From NCBI RefSeq assembly GCF_024127895.1, contig NZ_JAMYBK010000005.1, positions 124,001 to 188,000 on the forward strand: 64,000 bases of DNA, written 5' to 3'. The position numbers and the translations under genes are program-made. This document shows positions 22,077 through 31,736 of the stretch, one piece after another (positions within the stretch are counted from its first letter, which is position 1; the number at the start of each line of letters is the position of its first letter). The notes under the pieces are model-generated. The model was not told the DNA's origin. It saw only the letters and a program-made list of their open reading frames with translations, and searched no databases. Source of the DNA: Pseudomonas guariconensis. GTDB lineage: Bacteria > Pseudomonadota > Gammaproteobacteria > Pseudomonadales > Pseudomonadaceae.

Positions 22077-22190
22077 GGGGCCGCTTCACGCCCCATCGCC
22101 GACAAGCCCTACAGGTACTCCGCTGGGTTCAAGGGCAGTGATGAACCTGCGGGAAGCCGGCTTGCCGGCGATGGGCTGCAAGGCAGCCCC
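22077..22190. repeat. Second inverted REP pair
   Basis: The outer arms 'ggggccgcttcacgcccc...' and '...gggctgcaaggcagcccc' and the inner 'gaagccggcttgccggcgatggg' show a diverged pair of REP units. It lies in the 461-bp gene-free stretch between the PqiC-like gene and the leftward ahpA gene. Confidence 0.75.
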
Positions 22191-22225
22191 AAGCCACACG
22201 GTAAGAGCTGTGCCCTTGTTCTCGA

Positions 22226-22272
22226 GGCAAGCCCGTTCCCACAAGCCCGGCCAGCTCAGTGGGAGCGGGCAG
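22226..22272. repeat. Third, degenerate REP pair
   Basis: 'cgaggcaagcccgttcccac' and 'cagtgggagcgggc' are short facing REP remnants directly before the stop of the leftward gene. With the MITE and the second pair they make a three-part repeat island. Confidence 0.6.
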
Positions 22273-22275
22273 GTA

Positions 22276-23709
22276 TCAGGCCCGGCGCTCGTGCATCCGT
22301 GCCAGCTGGCGCTCGAGCATCGAAGGATAAGGCTCCATCAGCCGCTCGACACAGCAGGCCCCTTCGGGGCTGGCGATCGGCCGGATGCGTGCCCGCTGGC
22401 GAATCAGGGCGTCATCGCTGATCTGGCGTTCCACCAGCAGCAGGTTGCGGCTGTGCTGGGACAGCGCCAGGGCATCCTGGGCCTTCTCGGCCATCAGCAG
22501 GTCCACCTGTTCCAGGCCCTGCAGGTCATCGCCCAGGGCCAGGCCCAACTGCAGTTGCAAGGTGATGCCGCTGTCGGCCACCTCGATCTGCAAGGCATGG
22601 CCCAGGGCGCGCAGCAGCTCGCCGCAGCAGATGGCGTTGGTCAGGTAGTCCTCGCCACAGTCACGGCTGTGGAACAGCACCAGGGTGCTGCCGTCGTTAA
22701 GGGTGTGGGTCTCGCCTTCATACAGCGAGGCGGCCTGCTCCAGGCAGTCGCGGTAGCGCTCCAGCAGCTCGGTCAGGCGCGTGCGCGGCAGGCGGCGCAA
22801 CTGCTCCTGGGAGCCCAGTTGCACGGCCAGCACAGCACTGTACTGTGGTTCGTCCGACTCGACGACGGCAGGCTTGGCTGCACTGTCTTCGGCATCGATC
22901 AGGCCGGCGAAGGCCTCATCGTCCTCGTCGTCCTGCAGCCGTGGCGTGGCCTTGGGGGCCTGGTCGTCGCCGAGCTCGTCGAAATCGTCCTCGTCTTCTT
23001 CCTCGGGCTCCGGTGGCGGTGGCGCCAGGCGCGCGTGCAACTGCCTGGCCAGGTCGCCGATCTCGTCCTGGCGATCGATCGCCGGGGTGTAGGGATGCGG
23101 GTCGCGCAGCCACACGCGCAGTTGCAGCAGCGGGGTGGAGATGAAGCGCCCCAGGCGCAGGCTCAGGGCCAGCGCCAGGGCCAGCAGGATGGCGGCAAGG
23201 ATGCCCATGCTCTGCAGGCTGATCGTCATCGGTTGCTGGAACTGGTTCATGTCCAGGCTGATGCGCAACTGCCCGGCGGTGACGTCCTGGAAGGTGATCT
23301 TGGTCTGGTACAGGCCTTCGGCCTCGCCCAGCAGGCTGTTCTTCGGCCGTTGGCCGGCCTCGGCGAGGATGCGGTTGTCCACGCTGTAGATCGCCGCATG
23401 GGCCACCAGCGGGTTCTTCACCAGGTTGCCCAGCAGCACGTTGAGGCTGAGGATGTCGTTGGACACCAGCAGCTCGGTGGCCGAGGTGGCGGTCTGGATG
23501 GTCAGGCTCTGGCCAAGGGCATCGGCCTGGTCGTGCATGGCCTGCCTGAACTGCAGGCCCATCACGCAGGCATAGATCACCAGCGCCAGGGCCACCAGGA
23601 AAATGTTGTGGCTGGCGATGCGCAGTGCCAGGGGAATGCGACGCTGGCGCAGGGCACGGAAGATCATCAGGAAGAAATTATCGGGTTTGACTGGCGTGGG
23701 CCGGTTCAC
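22276..23709 (-). CDS. AhpA/YtjB-family membrane protein
   Basis: A 477-residue inner-membrane protein with two transmembrane segments (about residues 31-50 and 169-188) that enclose a periplasmic sensor-like region. A HAMP-like linker follows, then a very acidic stretch (about residues 235-290, runs of P, E and D), and a C-terminal domain that looks like a degenerate cyclase or sensor output. Divergent from serB, as ytjB is in E. coli. The GTG at 23709 is preferred; the frame to 23820 would overlap serB's promoter, and the ATG at 23667 is a shorter option. Role unknown. Confidence 0.8.
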   Translation of the reverse strand: MNRPTPVKPDNFFLMIFRALRQRRIPLALRIASHNIFLVALALVIYACVMGLQFRQAMHDQADALGQSLTIQTATSATELLVSNDILSLNVLLGNLVKNPLVAHAAIYSVDNRILAEAGQRPKNSLLGEAEGLYQTKITFQDVTAGQLRISLDMNQFQQPMTISLQSMGILAAILLALALALSLRLGRFISTPLLQLRVWLRDPHPYTPAIDRQDEIGDLARQLHARLAPPPPEPEEEDEDDFDELGDDQAPKATPRLQDDEDDEAFAGLIDAEDSAAKPAVVESDEPQYSAVLAVQLGSQEQLRRLPRTRLTELLERYRDCLEQAASLYEGETHTLNDGSTLVLFHSRDCGEDYLTNAICCGELLRALGHALQIEVADSGITLQLQLGLALGDDLQGLEQVDLLMAEKAQDALALSQHSRNLLLVERQISDDALIRQRARIRPIASPEGACCVERLMEPYPSMLERQLARMHERRA

Positions 23710-23845
23710 AGAGCGCGGCTCTTCATGGCGGAAAAGGTGTTGCGCAGTATAGCGAGCCGTGTTTTGTCGGCAAAGTATCGGCGGTGCCCGATGATCACGG
23801 AAAATCGGTAGAATGCGCATTTTTCATCGAAGTCGGAGCCCGGTC

Positions 23846-25057
23846 TTGCGCGAAATCGTCCTGATCAACATCACTGGTGAAGACCGTCCAGGTCTCACCG
23901 CGGCCATCACCGGCGTCCTGGTCCAGGGCGGAGTGAACATTCTCGACATCGGCCTGGCGGTGATGCACGGCACCCTGTCCTTCGGCATCTTGGTCGACAT
24001 TCCGGACAACGAGGTGGCCACCGCCCTGTTGCAGAGCGTGCAGGCCAAGGCCCACGAGCTGAACCTGCAGGCGCGCTACACACCGATCTCCGAGGCCGAC
24101 TACCAGCACTGGGCCGATAGCCAGGGCGAGGCACGCCATATCGTGACCCTGCTCAGCCGCAAGGTGACCCCCGAGCAACTGCAGCGGGTCAGCGCGGTCA
24201 TCAGCCAGTACGGCCTGACCATCGAGCGGATCGAGCGGCTGTCTGCGCGCATGGTGCTGGATGCCCCGCGGGAGAAGGGCAAGGCCAGCATCGAGATTTC
24301 CGTGCGTGGCGAGCCGAGCGACGCCCAGGCCCTGCGTGCGGACTTCTTCGCCCTGGCCGAGGAACTGAGCGTCGACATCGCCTTCCAGAAGGATGACCTG
24401 TTCCGCCGCAATCGCCGCCTGGCGGTGTTCGACATGGACTCGACCCTGATCGAGGCCGAGGTGATCGACGAACTGGCCAAGGCTGCCGGGGTTGGCGAGC
24501 AGGTGTCGGCGATCACCGAGCGGGCCATGCGCGGCGAGCTGGATTTTCGCGCCAGCTTCAAGGAGCGCATGGCGCTGCTCAAGGGCCTGGACGTCGGCGT
24601 GCTGGATGAGATCGGTGCTTCCCTGCGCCTGACCGAAGGCGCCGAGCGCCTGTTCGCCGAGCTCAAGCGCCTGGGCTACAAGACAGCGATTCTCTCCGGT
24701 GGCTTTTCCTACTTCGCCAAGCAGGTGCAGGCGCGCCTGGGTATCGACTACGTCTTCGCCAATGAACTGGAAGTGGTCGATGGCAAGGTCACCGGCGTTG
24801 CCGTCGAGCCGATCGTCGATGCCCAGCGCAAGGCCGAGCTGCTCCAGGAACTGGCGAGCCGGGAGGGCCTGCGACTGGAGCAGACCATCGCCGTGGGCGA
24901 TGGCGCCAACGACCTGCCGATGTTGTCGCTGGCCGGGCTGGGCGTGGCCTTCCGGGCCAAGCCGCTGGTGCGCCAGTCGGCCAAGCAGGCGATCTCCACC
25001 TTGGGGCTGGATGGCGTGCTGTACCTGCTGGGTATCCGTGACCGCGACGCGCGCTGA
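23846..25057 (+). CDS. serB: Phosphoserine phosphatase SerB
   Basis: A 403-residue cytosolic enzyme for the last step of serine synthesis. Residues 1-180 hold two ACT-like domains (G-E-D-R-P-G-L-T near the start). The HAD domain follows: nucleophile motif D-M-D-S-T with Asp196 and Asp198, then L-S-G-G-F, and G-D-G-A-N-D-L motif III. The start is TTG at 23846 with GGAG 8 bases upstream; the ATG at 23813 lies within a probable -10 box and has no ribosome site. About 100 residues longer than E. coli SerB because of the doubled ACT region, usual for Pseudomonas. Confidence 0.95.
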   Translation: MREIVLINITGEDRPGLTAAITGVLVQGGVNILDIGLAVMHGTLSFGILVDIPDNEVATALLQSVQAKAHELNLQARYTPISEADYQHWADSQGEARHIVTLLSRKVTPEQLQRVSAVISQYGLTIERIERLSARMVLDAPREKGKASIEISVRGEPSDAQALRADFFALAEELSVDIAFQKDDLFRRNRRLAVFDMDSTLIEAEVIDELAKAAGVGEQVSAITERAMRGELDFRASFKERMALLKGLDVGVLDEIGASLRLTEGAERLFAELKRLGYKTAILSGGFSYFAKQVQARLGIDYVFANELEVVDGKVTGVAVEPIVDAQRKAELLQELASREGLRLEQTIAVGDGANDLPMLSLAGLGVAFRAKPLVRQSAKQAISTLGLDGVLYLLGIRDRDAR

Positions 25058-25071
25058 GGCTACGGGGTAGC

Positions 25072-25089
25072 GGGCTGCAAGGCAGCCCC
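25072..25089. repeat. Solo gggctgc-gcagccc hairpin
   Basis: A 7-bp perfect stem 15 bases after the serB stop. Same sequence as the outer edge of REP units in this window. Confidence 0.55.
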
Positions 25090-25101
25090 GACAGCCCATG
25101 A

Positions 25102-25141
25102 AAAAGGCCCTGCCTGACGCACGCCAGGCAGGGCCTTTTTG
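25102..25141. terminator. Bidirectional intrinsic terminator between serB and psd
   Basis: AAAAAGGCCCTGCCTG and its complement ending in CCTTTTT make a long stem with a short loop, an A run on one side and a T run on the other. It can stop both serB (rightward) and psd (leftward), which converge here. Confidence 0.95.
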
Positions 25142-25154
25142 TATCAAGCGGCGA

Positions 25155-26018
25155 TCACGCCTGCGCCGGCGCCGCCAACTGCTGCCCCATGCGCACTGCC
25201 GAGCCCGCACCCAGGCCCTCGGCCCATTTCACCTGCTCCGGCCCGAACAGCACGATGGCGGTCGAACCCAGCTTGAAGCGTCCCAGCTCGGCGCCTTTTT
25301 CCAGGTGGATCGGCGTGCGGCTGGCTTCGTCGTAGCGGAAGGTCTTGAGCTCACGCTTCGGCGGGGTGACCAGGCCAGCCCAGACCGTCTCGATCGAGGC
25401 GACGATCATCGCGCCGACCAGCACCACGGCCATCGGCCCGCGCTCGGTGTCGAACAGGCACACCACCCGCTCGTTGCGAGCGAACAGCTCCGGTACGTTC
25501 TCGGCGGTGGTCTGGTTGACCGAGAACAGCCGCCCCGGCACATAGACCATCTCGCGCAGGGTGCCGGCCAGCGGCATGTGCACGCGGTGGTAGTCCTTGG
25601 GCGACAGGTAGATGGTGGCGAACTCGCCGCCCATGAACGGTGCGGCCAGGGCCGGGTCGCCACCGAGCAGCTCCAGGGCGCTGAAGCTGTGGCCCTTGGC
25701 CTGGAAGAGGCGTCCGTGCTCGATCGGGCCGAGCTGGCTGACCGCGCCGTCGGCCGGGCAGAGGATGGCGCCCGGGGTCTCGTCCAGCGGCCGCGCGCCT
25801 GGCTTGAGGGCGCGGGTGAAGAAGGCGTTGAAGTGCTCGTAGGCGGTCAGGTCCTCGACCAGCGCCTCGGACATGTTCACCTGGTAGCGCTTGGCGAACC
25901 AGGCGGTGAAGGCGTTCTTGAACCAGCGTGCGCGGCATTCGGCGATGCAGCCGGCCAGGCGCGACAGCAGATGGTGCGCCAGCAGGTACTGGCTGAGGAT
26001 GAACAAGCGGGATTTCAT
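25155..26018 (-). CDS. psd: Phosphatidylserine decarboxylase
   Basis: A 287-residue membrane-associated, pyruvoyl-dependent enzyme that makes phosphatidylethanolamine. The self-cleavage motif L-G-S-T is at residues 250-253; cleavage before Ser252 gives the beta and alpha chains. The upstream Y-H-R-V-H-M-P and H-K-type proenzyme motifs are present. The true ATG is at 26018 with AAGGAAA upstream; the open frame further right is antisense to the rhodanese gene. It follows that gene by 17 bp and is probably co-transcribed. Confidence 0.97.
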   Translation of the reverse strand: MKSRLFILSQYLLAHHLLSRLAGCIAECRARWFKNAFTAWFAKRYQVNMSEALVEDLTAYEHFNAFFTRALKPGARPLDETPGAILCPADGAVSQLGPIEHGRLFQAKGHSFSALELLGGDPALAAPFMGGEFATIYLSPKDYHRVHMPLAGTLREMVYVPGRLFSVNQTTAENVPELFARNERVVCLFDTERGPMAVVLVGAMIVASIETVWAGLVTPPKRELKTFRYDEASRTPIHLEKGAELGRFKLGSTAIVLFGPEQVKWAEGLGAGSAVRMGQQLAAPAQA

Positions 26019-26035
26019 TGGGTTTCCTTGGAATT

Positions 26036-26845
26036 TCAGACTTCTACAGGCGTATCCGGGTGGTTGCCCCATTCGCCCCAGGAGCCGGCGTAGGCCTTGA
26101 CCCGTGGGTAGCCCAGGGCCTTGGCCACCAGGTAGGTGAAGCCGGAACGGTGGTGGGTCTGGCAGTGGGTGATCACTTCCTTGTCGGGAGTGATGCCAAG
26201 CTGCTGGAGGATGTCGGCCATGTCCTGGCGGATGCGCAGGTGGTCGTTGAGGTCCATGCCGGCGGTCCACTCGAAGTTGACCGCGCCGGGGATGTGTCCA
26301 CCCTTGGCCGCCAGGACCTTCTCGCCGCGGTACTCGCCGGGGCTGCGGGCGTCCCAGATGGCCAGGTCGGTCGCGCCCAGGCGGCTTTGCAGGTATTCGC
26401 GGGTGGCCGTGGGTTCCGGGTGCAGTTGCAGGTGGACCGGGCCGCCGGCGCTGGGTGGCACCTCGGTGGAGAGCTTGTCCGCCGGCCACGCCTGGATACC
26501 GCCATTGAGGTAGTGGTAGGCCTTGTGGCCGATGACATCGAGCATCCAGATGAAGCGCCCGGCCCAGCCGCCGCCTTCGTCGTCGTAGACCACATAGACC
26601 GCGTCGTCGCGGTGGCCGAGCTCGCCGAACAGCTTCTCCAGGTCGGCGCGCGCCGGCAGCAGGCCGGGGGCTGGCGGCTGGCCCAGCTGGGTGCGCTTGG
26701 GATCGACGAAGCGGGCGCCAGGGATATGCCCGCTGCCATAGCGGTTGGCGCAGGTCAAGTCGACCAGGATCAGCTGTGGCGAAGCCAGGCGTGGCAGCAG
26801 GTCGGCCGGTTCGATCACCAGAGGCAAGCCGGAAAAGTCAGTCAT
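26036..26845 (-). CDS. rhdA: Thiosulfate sulfurtransferase (rhodanese, RhdA-like)
   Basis: A 269-residue tandem rhodanese. The N-terminal domain is catalytically silent, and the C-terminal domain carries the active loop C-Q-T-H-H-R-S-G with Cys228. This loop matches the well-studied Azotobacter vinelandii RhdA, whose length (271) is nearly the same. It transfers sulfane sulfur to thiols or cyanide. ATG at 26845 has GGAGA upstream. Positioned 17 bp before psd; both read leftward. The pairing with phospholipid synthesis is conserved in Pseudomonas but unexplained. Confidence 0.92.
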   Translation of the reverse strand: MTDFSGLPLVIEPADLLPRLASPQLILVDLTCANRYGSGHIPGARFVDPKRTQLGQPPAPGLLPARADLEKLFGELGHRDDAVYVVYDDEGGGWAGRFIWMLDVIGHKAYHYLNGGIQAWPADKLSTEVPPSAGGPVHLQLHPEPTATREYLQSRLGATDLAIWDARSPGEYRGEKVLAAKGGHIPGAVNFEWTAGMDLNDHLRIRQDMADILQQLGITPDKEVITHCQTHHRSGFTYLVAKALGYPRVKAYAGSWGEWGNHPDTPVEV

Positions 26846-26891
26846 CCACGGTCTCCAGGGTGGAATAGAGGGGGCGATTGTAGCGCAAGGC

Positions 26892-28427
26892 TCAGGCGTT
26901 GCGGTTGGCAAAGGTGGCCAGGGCGCGCTCCAGGCATTGCGCGGTCTTGCCGAACGCCTGCACGCCGATATCGGCCAGCGGTTTGCCACCCTGGTCGGCG
27001 ATCACCAGCATCAGCGGCTGGCCATCGACCGCCAGCGAACGCAGCAGCAGGTGCTCGCTGCGCCAGAAGGTGCGCAGCGGCGCTGGCATCAGCGCGCAGA
27101 ACTGGGCGTGGTTCTCCGGCGTCAGACGTAACTGCGCCGCCTGGCTCATCAGGCGTTGCAACAGTTTGCTCTGGGCCAGCGGCAGCACCAGGGCAGAGGC
27201 CTCCTTGGGATGGCCGGCGGCCTGTTGCACGCGCAGGCACTCGTTGGGCTTGTCGAGCATCAACAGCATGACCCGTTGCATGCCGCAGGCCAGCAGGGCG
27301 TCGCTGCCTTGGGTGGCGAGGTGAATGGCGTTGCTGAACGGGCTGGGGGTCACCAGCAGTTCGCCGCACAGCCTGCGCCAGCGCTCCAGGTCCTGGCTGG
27401 GTGGTGGCGGCGGGGCGAGCATGTCCGGGTGTGGGCGGCGCTGCTGCCATGGCCAGATCAGTGCCTCGGCGGGATGGAATAGCGCGTGCCGGGCATGCTG
27501 GCGGGCACTGGCCGCAGCCTGCTGGTGGACTTGCTGCTGCACGTCGTCCAGGGACGTCTGCAGGTACAGGGCGGTCAGCAACTGCCAGCGCAGCAGGTGT
27601 GGGTGGTCCCAGCCGACCTGGGCCGCCAGGGCCAGGCCGTTGGCCAGCAGCACGGTGTTGGCCGGCTGGTTGAACCAACGCCGCAGCCCGGGCTCGTCGT
27701 CCAGGCGCTGTTGCTGGCTGAGGCGGTCCTGGTCACGGGCGATGTTCAGCACCTGGGCCAGTCGTTCGCGTTCGTCCATCAGCAGGCGGTAGCCCTGGGT
27801 CACCCATTCGGGTAGGCGCCAGTGCTCGGCCATGGCCTGGCACAGTTGCATGATGCGCACGCCGAACAACTCGTGCTCGACCTCGGCGGCCTCCTCGTCC
27901 TTGTGGATGACCCGCAGCTCCCAGGCGTCGAGCAGCCTGGGATAGGCCAGCGCCAGGGGCCAGAGCGGGGAGAGAAACAGCAGGCTGCCCCAGTGGATCT
28001 CTTGCCACAGCCGTGCCAGGCGGCTGGCGAACAAGCCGTTGGCCTGCTGGGTGGCGTGCTGGCTGATCAGCAGGAACTGGCGCAACACCGGTGGGATCTC
28101 CTCGCCCGGCACGGCGGGCAGGCGCGCCAGCAACTCGGCGCTGCGCGCCAGGCCCAGGCGGTTGAGGGCGATCTCGAGGCTTTCGGCGGGCTCGGCCAGG
28201 CTGGCATTGGCCGGATGGTTGGCCTCGCGCATGACCGACAGCACCAGGGCCGGGCTGTCCTGCATCAGTTCGGCGATATCGCGCAGGGAGCGGCGGCTGT
28301 CGTTGATGGCCGACAACACCTGGTCATGGCTCTGCTTCGGCACCGGCAGGCGGATGCCATCGAGCAGCTTTACCCAGGCCTGGAGCGTGCGCGGAGCCTG
28401 ATTTGGCACCTTGGTTTCGATTGGCAT
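26892..28427 (-). CDS. HDOD domain-containing protein
   Basis: A 511-residue cytosolic protein. The N-terminal half (about residues 20-225) resembles an HDOD domain, with L-P-V-P-K-Q-S and D-I-A-E-L-M-Q-D-S-P-A-L motifs typical of that fold, which lacks the HD catalytic metal pair. The C-terminal part (about 340-510) looks like a GAF-type sensor. HDOD proteins act in signalling, often of motility or stress. The open frame continues upstream as antisense of motA and motB, but family similarity begins at the ATG at 28427. The gene is divergent from motAB. Confidence 0.8.
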   Translation of the reverse strand: MPIETKVPNQAPRTLQAWVKLLDGIRLPVPKQSHDQVLSAINDSRRSLRDIAELMQDSPALVLSVMREANHPANASLAEPAESLEIALNRLGLARSAELLARLPAVPGEEIPPVLRQFLLISQHATQQANGLFASRLARLWQEIHWGSLLFLSPLWPLALAYPRLLDAWELRVIHKDEEAAEVEHELFGVRIMQLCQAMAEHWRLPEWVTQGYRLLMDERERLAQVLNIARDQDRLSQQQRLDDEPGLRRWFNQPANTVLLANGLALAAQVGWDHPHLLRWQLLTALYLQTSLDDVQQQVHQQAAASARQHARHALFHPAEALIWPWQQRRPHPDMLAPPPPPSQDLERWRRLCGELLVTPSPFSNAIHLATQGSDALLACGMQRVMLLMLDKPNECLRVQQAAGHPKEASALVLPLAQSKLLQRLMSQAAQLRLTPENHAQFCALMPAPLRTFWRSEHLLLRSLAVDGQPLMLVIADQGGKPLADIGVQAFGKTAQCLERALATFANRNA

Positions 28428-28466
28428 TTTGATATCAGTCCGAACTGGCTTTTCACGTTTAGTGGC

Positions 28467-28493
28467 TATAGTCTGGCGCAGTTCTGCCGATAA
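28467..28493 (+). promoter_or_regulatory. FliA (sigma-28) type promoter of motAB
   Basis: TATAGTCT (28467-28474), an 11-base spacer, and GCCGATAA (28486-28493) match the sigma-28 consensus TAAAGTTT-N11-GCCGATAA with a perfect -10 and 6 of 8 in the -35. It lies 57 bases before motA. It predicts late-flagellar-class expression. Confidence 0.8.
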
Positions 28494-28550
28494 GTAGAAG
28501 AGCGTTCCAATGCGCCCGCCCCTGACCCTGACTGCAAGTGCTTTGAACCT

Positions 28551-29402
28551 ATGGCTAAAATTATCGGCATCATCGTCGTAATCGCGAGCGTGCTCGGCGG
28601 ATACGTGCTTTCCCACGGCAAGATCGCGGCACTGATCCAGCCGTTCGAAGTGCTGATCATCGGTGGTGCCGCCTTCGGTGCGTTTCTTCAGGCCAACCCT
28701 GGCCACATGACCCTGCATGTGATGAAGAAGTCGCTGAAGATGTTCGGCACCCGCTTCACCCACACTTTCTACCTGGAGGTGCTGGGCCTGATCTACGAGA
28801 TCCTCAACAAGAGCCGCCGCGAAGGCATGATGGCCATCGAGGGTGACATCGAAGACCCGGCCGCCAGCCCTATCTTCGCCAAGTACCCGACGGTGCTGGG
28901 CGACGAGCGCATGACCGCGTTCGTCTGCGACTACCTGCGCATCATGTCCACCGGCAACATGGCCCCGCACGAGCTCGAGGGCCTGTTCGACATGGAACTG
29001 ATGAGCCTGAAGGAAGAGCTGGACCACCCTGCGCACGCGGTGAACAGCGTTGCCGACGGCATGCCGGGCTTCGGTATCGTCGCGGCGGTCCTGGGCATCG
29101 TGGTGACCATGGCGTCCCTGGGCGATGGCGACCAGACGTCCATCGGCCTGCATGTGGGCGCGGCGCTGGTGGGTACCTTCTTCGGTATTCTCGCCGCCTA
29201 TGGCTTCTTCGGCCCGCTGTCCAACGCCTTGCGCCACGACGCCAAGGAAGAACTGAACGTCTACGAGGCGATCAAGGCCTCGCTGGTGGCCTCGGCTTCC
29301 GGCATGCCGCCGTCGTTGGCCGTGGAGTTCGGCCGCAAGGTGTTGTACCCGGCGCACCGTCCGAGCTTCGCCGAACTGGAACAAGCGGTCCGCGGTCGCT
29401 AA
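28551..29402 (+). CDS. motA: Flagellar motor stator protein MotA
   Basis: A 283-residue inner-membrane protein with four transmembrane segments and a large cytoplasmic loop between segments 2 and 3. Together with MotB it conducts protons to turn the flagellar motor. Motifs G-G-x-A-F-G-A-F, D-G-M-P-G-F-G-I-V-A-A-V-L-G and the C-terminal P-P-S-L-A-V-E-F-G-R-K fit the MotA family at normal length. The stop is 3 bases before motB. Upstream is a FliA-type promoter. Weak ribosome site. Confidence 0.97.
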   Translation: MAKIIGIIVVIASVLGGYVLSHGKIAALIQPFEVLIIGGAAFGAFLQANPGHMTLHVMKKSLKMFGTRFTHTFYLEVLGLIYEILNKSRREGMMAIEGDIEDPAASPIFAKYPTVLGDERMTAFVCDYLRIMSTGNMAPHELEGLFDMELMSLKEELDHPAHAVNSVADGMPGFGIVAAVLGIVVTMASLGDGDQTSIGLHVGAALVGTFFGILAAYGFFGPLSNALRHDAKEELNVYEAIKASLVASASGMPPSLAVEFGRKVLYPAHRPSFAELEQAVRGR

Positions 29403-29405
29403 GCC

Positions 29406-30425
29406 ATGGAGAACAATCAACCCATCATCGTCAAGCGCGTCAAGCGCTTTGGCGACGGCCACCACGGTGGTTCCTGGAAGATCGCCTTCGCTGACTTCGC
29501 CACGGCGATGATGGCGTTCTTCCTGGTGCTCTGGTTGCTGTCCACGGCCACGCCCGAGCAGAAGATCGCCATCGCCGGCTACTTCAAGGACCCGATTGGC
29601 TTTTCCGAGAGCGGTACCCCCTACATCATCGACCTGGGCGGCTCGCCGAAACTGGCGCCGGAGAAGACCATCAACCCGGAGGCGGAGTCCGAGCCTATGC
29701 CCGACACCAGCATCCAGCTGGACAAGGACCGGGTCGAGAGCCTGGCCGAGCAGGTCGAGCAGGAACGCCTCCAGTTGCTGTTGCAGGAACTGCAGAACAA
29801 GGTCGAGGAAAATCCCCAGCTGCAGAAGTTCAAGGACCAGATCCTGTTCGAGATCACCCAGGATGGCCTGCGCATCCAAATCATGGACGCCGAGAACCGG
29901 CCGATGTTCGACCTGGGCAGTGCGCGCCTGCAGCCGTACTTCGAGGACATCCTGCTGGCCATGGCCGACACCATCAAGGCGGTGCCGAACAAGATCAGCA
30001 TCAGCGGCCATACCGATGCCAAGCCCTATGCCGGCACTGGCGAGTTCGGCAACTGGGAGCTGTCGGCCAGCCGTGCCAACGCCGCGCGCCGGGCGCTGGT
30101 CGCCGGTGGCTATCCAGATGCGCAGGTGGCGCGGGTGGTCGGCTATGCCTCGTCGTCGCTGTTCGACCGCAAGGATCCGTTCAACCCGGTCAACCGGCGT
30201 ATCGACATCATCGTCCTGACCAAGAAGGCCCAGCGCACCATCGAAGGCGAGCAGGGCACACAGCAAGCGCCGGAGACGCCCGCCGATGGCGCACCGGGTG
30301 CCTCGGCTTCGCCGGCGCCGGGCCAGGGCGATGCCGCCCAGGCGCCGATGCAGCCACGCGAGCTACGTCAAAAGCTGAATATCTTCGAGGATGGCGTGCT
30401 GAAGATGGATGACGCCCAGGAATAA
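29406..30425 (+). CDS. motB: Flagellar motor stator protein MotB
   Basis: A 339-residue protein with one N-terminal transmembrane segment that carries the proton-binding Asp30 (A-D-F-A-T-A-M-M), and a C-terminal OmpA-like peptidoglycan-binding domain with G-H-T-D-A-K and N-R-R-I-D motifs near 200-270. The last 60 residues are a Pro/Ala-rich tail, longer than in E. coli. Pseudomonas usually has a second stator pair (MotCD), not in this window. Confidence 0.97.
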   Translation: MENNQPIIVKRVKRFGDGHHGGSWKIAFADFATAMMAFFLVLWLLSTATPEQKIAIAGYFKDPIGFSESGTPYIIDLGGSPKLAPEKTINPEAESEPMPDTSIQLDKDRVESLAEQVEQERLQLLLQELQNKVEENPQLQKFKDQILFEITQDGLRIQIMDAENRPMFDLGSARLQPYFEDILLAMADTIKAVPNKISISGHTDAKPYAGTGEFGNWELSASRANAARRALVAGGYPDAQVARVVGYASSSLFDRKDPFNPVNRRIDIIVLTKKAQRTIEGEQGTQQAPETPADGAPGASASPAPGQGDAAQAPMQPRELRQKLNIFEDGVLKMDDAQE

Positions 30426-30442
30426 TTCCTGCTGTCAGTGCT

Positions 30443-30543
30443 GGCCCTTTTGCGGGCAAGCCCGCTCCCACACGGGGCTGCAACCCGCCTCATTCATGAT
30501 CGACTCGGCCCTTGTGGGAGCGGGCTTGCCCGCGAAAAGGCCA
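30443..30543. repeat. Inverted REP pair between motB and rsgA
   Basis: Facing REP units (core 'gcgggcaagcccgctccca' at about 30452-30470 and its inverse at about 30514-30532) separated by about 40 bp. They lie between two convergent genes. Confidence 0.85.
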
Positions 30544-30559
30544 ACGCCGATGCCCGGGC

Positions 30560-31591
30560 TCAGTAGCTGTCCTGCGCCAAGCTGGCAATGATCGAGCGGT
30601 AGCTGCTCATCCGCTGCGGCTTGATGCGCCCTTCCTCCAGCGCCTGGAGCAGGGCGCAGCCAGGCTCGCGGTCGTGCTTGCAGTCGCGGAAGCGGCAATG
30701 GCCGAGCAGGTCGCGGAACTCGATGAAGCCTGCCTCGACGTCGTCGCGGCTGACATGGCCCAGGCCGAACTCGCGGATGCCGGGCGAGTCGATCAGGTCG
30801 CCGCCATTGGGGAAGTGATAGAGGCGGGCAGTGGTCGTGGTGTGGGTGCCCTGGCCGGACCACTCGGAGAGATCGCCCACGCGGGTCTGCGCCTGCGGCA
30901 GCAGGCTGTTGACCAGCGATGACTTGCCCACCCCGGACTGGCCGACGAAGACGCTGATATGCCCGTCCAGCGCCTGTTGCAGGCGCTGCATGCCATCGCC
31001 CTGGTGGGCCGAAACCTCCAGCAGCGGGTAGCCCAGCTCGCGGTACACCGCCAGCAGGGCCTCGAGCGTCGAGGCATTGCCCTCGTCGATCAGGTCGGCC
31101 TTGTTCAGCAGCAGCAGGGGGCGGATGCCCGCATGCTCGGCCGCCACCAGGTAGCGATCGATCAGGTTGGCCTGGGGCTCGGGGGCCGGGGCGAAAACGA
31201 TCACGATCAGATCGACGTTGGCCGCTACCGGCTTGAGCTGGCCATGGTTGTTCGGTCGGCACAGCTCGGCGCTGCGCGGCATCTGCGCGACGATCACGCC
31301 GTTGCCCTGGTTGCCGGCACGCCACACCACCCGGTCGCCGGTGACCAGCGCCGGCAGGTTGGCCCGCAGGTGGCAGCGGAACACCTGGCCTGCCGCCTCG
31401 CTGTCCTGGGCCTCGACCTCCACCTGCACGCCGAAGTGGGCGATCACCAGGCCCAGTTGCTCAGGTCCCAGGTCGCCACCTTCCAGTTCCTGCAGGGCAT
31501 GCTGCTCGCGTTTGGCAGCGCGGGCGGCGCGTTCGCCCTGGATCTTTTCGATGCGCCAGTTCTGGCGGCGGTTGAGCTGGCGTTTGGCCAT
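30560..31591 (-). CDS. rsgA: Ribosome small-subunit-dependent GTPase RsgA
   Basis: A 343-residue circularly permuted GTPase that helps late maturation of the 30S subunit. The G4 motif N-K-A-D (163-166) comes before the G1 motif G-Q-S-G-V-G-K-S (217-224), the signature of the permutation. The N-terminal OB-like region starts after an R/K-rich helix. The C-terminal zinc knuckle C-x5-C-x-H-x5-C is present. The start at 31591 has GGAGG next to it on the coding strand; 31687 would be too long. Divergent from orn, as in E. coli. Confidence 0.96.
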   Translation of the reverse strand: MAKRQLNRRQNWRIEKIQGERAARAAKREQHALQELEGGDLGPEQLGLVIAHFGVQVEVEAQDSEAAGQVFRCHLRANLPALVTGDRVVWRAGNQGNGVIVAQMPRSAELCRPNNHGQLKPVAANVDLIVIVFAPAPEPQANLIDRYLVAAEHAGIRPLLLLNKADLIDEGNASTLEALLAVYRELGYPLLEVSAHQGDGMQRLQQALDGHISVFVGQSGVGKSSLVNSLLPQAQTRVGDLSEWSGQGTHTTTTARLYHFPNGGDLIDSPGIREFGLGHVSRDDVEAGFIEFRDLLGHCRFRDCKHDREPGCALLQALEEGRIKPQRMSSYRSIIASLAQDSY

Positions 31592-31736
31592 GGAGGTTCC
31601 GTGTCGGCGGGGCAGAAGGAAAAACGGCAGGCAGTTTAGCACGCCCGGCTGGCGTGCCATTCCGTTACCTTTCCAGCGCGAATGCATCGGCAGCGACCGC
31701 TAGGCTAATATGACGGCCTATTCGAGGAGCTCTTTC

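Noticed and set aside
28428..30266. Open frame of over 600 codons antisense to motA and motB, continuous with the HDOD gene
   Set aside because: It mirrors the codon positions of motA/motB, has H/Q/G/D-rich antisense-type composition and no family similarity; GC-rich coding DNA often leaves one antisense frame open.
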